This document shows, piece after piece, positions 63,185 to 64,000 of a stretch of 64,000 nt of DNA (within the stretch, counting starts at the first letter, position 1; every line of letters begins with the position of its first letter). The stretch covers positions 620,001 to 684,000 of the forward strand of contig NZ_FYEE01000001.1 of assembly GCF_900187645.1 (NCBI RefSeq), in the 5' to 3' direction. The notes beneath the pieces were generated by a model. The model made no database searches and was not told where the DNA came from. It saw only the letters and a program-made list of their open reading frames with translations. Position numbers and translations under genes: made by a program. The stretch comes from Pseudomonas sp. Irchel 3E20. GTDB taxonomy: Bacteria > Pseudomonadota > Gammaproteobacteria > Pseudomonadales > Pseudomonadaceae.

Positions 63185-64000
63185 ATGACTGATCAGTCAG
63201 TTGTAATTATTGGATTGCCTGCATCGGGAAAAACGACATTCCTTGCTGCGTTATGGCATTTGGTAACAGAGCGAGAGTTCCAAACCTCCCTGACTTTTGG
63301 AAATCTACGCTCGGGAGATCTAACATATCTAAATGAAATCGCTGCACTTTGGAGAGATGCAAAAAAACAAGAACGTACCGCTGTCGGTGGTAGCAGAATC
63401 GTTAGCATGAATCTGATGAGTGCTCAGCAGTCGTCGCTGCGTGTTACTTTTCCTGATCTTCCGGGCGAGGCATACCTCCGTATGTGGGAAGATCGGGATT
63501 GCGAGCAAGAAGTTGCTGATGTAATGAAAGCTGAAGGTGTTTTGTTGTTTATTCACTCTGACACTATCAATGCTCCTCAATGGGTCGTCGACGAAGTAGC
63601 ACTTAGCCGGCATCTCAATGTTGAAATGCCAAAAGGGCAAGAAGTAGAGTGGCACGCACGGCATGCTCCTACGCAAGTACAGTTAGTTGATTTGCTGCAA
63701 CTTCTTCGAACTGATCCGTTAGATATCGGCCCACGCAAACTAGCAATAATGTTTTCGGCCTGGGATAAAGCAGAAGACGAGGGCTTAAGCCCGCAAGAGT
63801 TTCTAGTTGAAAAGCTTCCTTTACTTGCGCAATACTTGACATGCGATTCCGATGACTGGTCATGGCAAGTTTATGGCATCAGCGCGCAGGGCGGAGATTA
63901 TGACAACACTGATGATGGGGCAAGACCCAGTGACGATGCGGAACGACTTAGAGGCCTCGACTCTCCCTCTTTGAGAATTAAACTAGTTAAAACAGACCAC
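63185..64000 (+). CDS. Second P-loop GTPase (double-GTPase 1-like), partial at window end
   Basis: The reading frame opens at ATG 63185 after GAGGG and is still open at base 64000 (272 codons visible). It shows Walker A GLPASGKT (10-17), a switch-II-like VTFPDLPGEAY (Asp91), and a guanine-specificity-like SAWDK (Asp194). Later residues are acidic and Gly/Asp-rich (QGGDYDNTDDGARPSDD). It differs from the GTPase upstream, so the operon has a pair of distinct GTPases, as expected for double-GTPase systems. The C-terminus and further genes lie outside the window. Confidence 0.72.
   Translation, partial: MTDQSVVIIGLPASGKTTFLAALWHLVTEREFQTSLTFGNLRSGDLTYLNEIAALWRDAKKQERTAVGGSRIVSMNLMSAQQSSLRVTFPDLPGEAYLRMWEDRDCEQEVADVMKAEGVLLFIHSDTINAPQWVVDEVALSRHLNVEMPKGQEVEWHARHAPTQVQLVDLLQLLRTDPLDIGPRKLAIMFSAWDKAEDEGLSPQEFLVEKLPLLAQYLTCDSDDWSWQVYGISAQGGDYDNTDDGARPSDDAERLRGLDSPSLRIKLVKTDH

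Overview
The window looks like chromosomal DNA from a Pseudomonas of the P. fluorescens group. Coding regions are GC-rich, intergenic spaces are studded with REP palindromes of the GTGGGAGCG...CTCGCGAT type, and gene order repeatedly matches what I recall from P. aeruginosa PAO1 and P. putida (gcsR-gcvHP-sdaA-gcvT, arcDABC, gap/edd-glk-gltR-gtrS-gts-oprB-hexR/zwf-pgl-eda, maoC-lipase-fadD2-fadD1, amrZ). No database was searched; all family names come from reading motifs.

Layout. 1-2.6 kb: the N-terminal part of alkB, nadA, an RDD membrane protein and a cold-shock protein. 2.9-10.7 kb (minus): glycine cleavage/serine deaminase operon gcvH-gcvP-sdaA-gcvT, preceded by its sigma-54 activator gcsR. 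A -24/-12 promoter and tandem GcsR-like sites lie between them. 10.9-18.1 kb: arginine deiminase operon arcD-arcA-arcB-arcC plus a DUF5064 gene (minus), and a second arcD paralogue facing the other way. 18.2-23.8 kb (minus): a YbaN-type protein, heme oxygenase, and an ECF sigma/FecR/TonB-receptor surface-signalling set with Fur boxes. 24.1-43.3 kb: the Entner-Doudoroff/glucose-uptake regulon (mgsA, gap, edd, glk, gltR, gtrS, an AGE-family isomerase, gtsABCD, oprB, a mutarotase, hexR, zwf, pgl, eda). HexR operators, a duplicated composite promoter and A-rich Crc/Hfq-type leaders lie between these genes. 43.4-50 kb: an intradiol dioxygenase of lower GC, a class V aminotransferase, small DUF3820 and DUF2383 proteins, and an AaeB/AaeX/AaeA-like efflux trio. 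49.7-57.3 kb: maoC, lipase, fadD2, fadD1, mgtE and amrZ. 57.4-59 kb: a lone phnN, small proteins and tRNA-Arg(CCT).

Right of the tRNA the character changes. GC drops, codon use becomes AT-richer, there is a 716-base stretch with no recognisable gene, and then four tightly coupled plus-strand genes run to the window edge. They encode a calcineurin-type phosphoesterase with a C-terminal death-like adaptor region, an all-helical protein, and two different P-loop GTPases. This looks like an island-borne, GTPase-centred biological-conflict (probably anti-phage) system, cut off by the window end. It is the best candidate here for a poorly described system.

How the parts work together. The central block takes glucose in through OprB and GtsABCD, phosphorylates it with Glk, and passes it through Zwf-Pgl-Edd-Eda to pyruvate and glyceraldehyde-3-phosphate (Gap). 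HexR and GltR/GtrS would provide control at the DNA level, and Hfq/Crc at the mRNA level. The left part handles amino acids: glycine and serine to pyruvate and C1 units, arginine to ornithine and ATP. The heme cluster senses and degrades heme under iron limitation. The fad cluster activates fatty acids.
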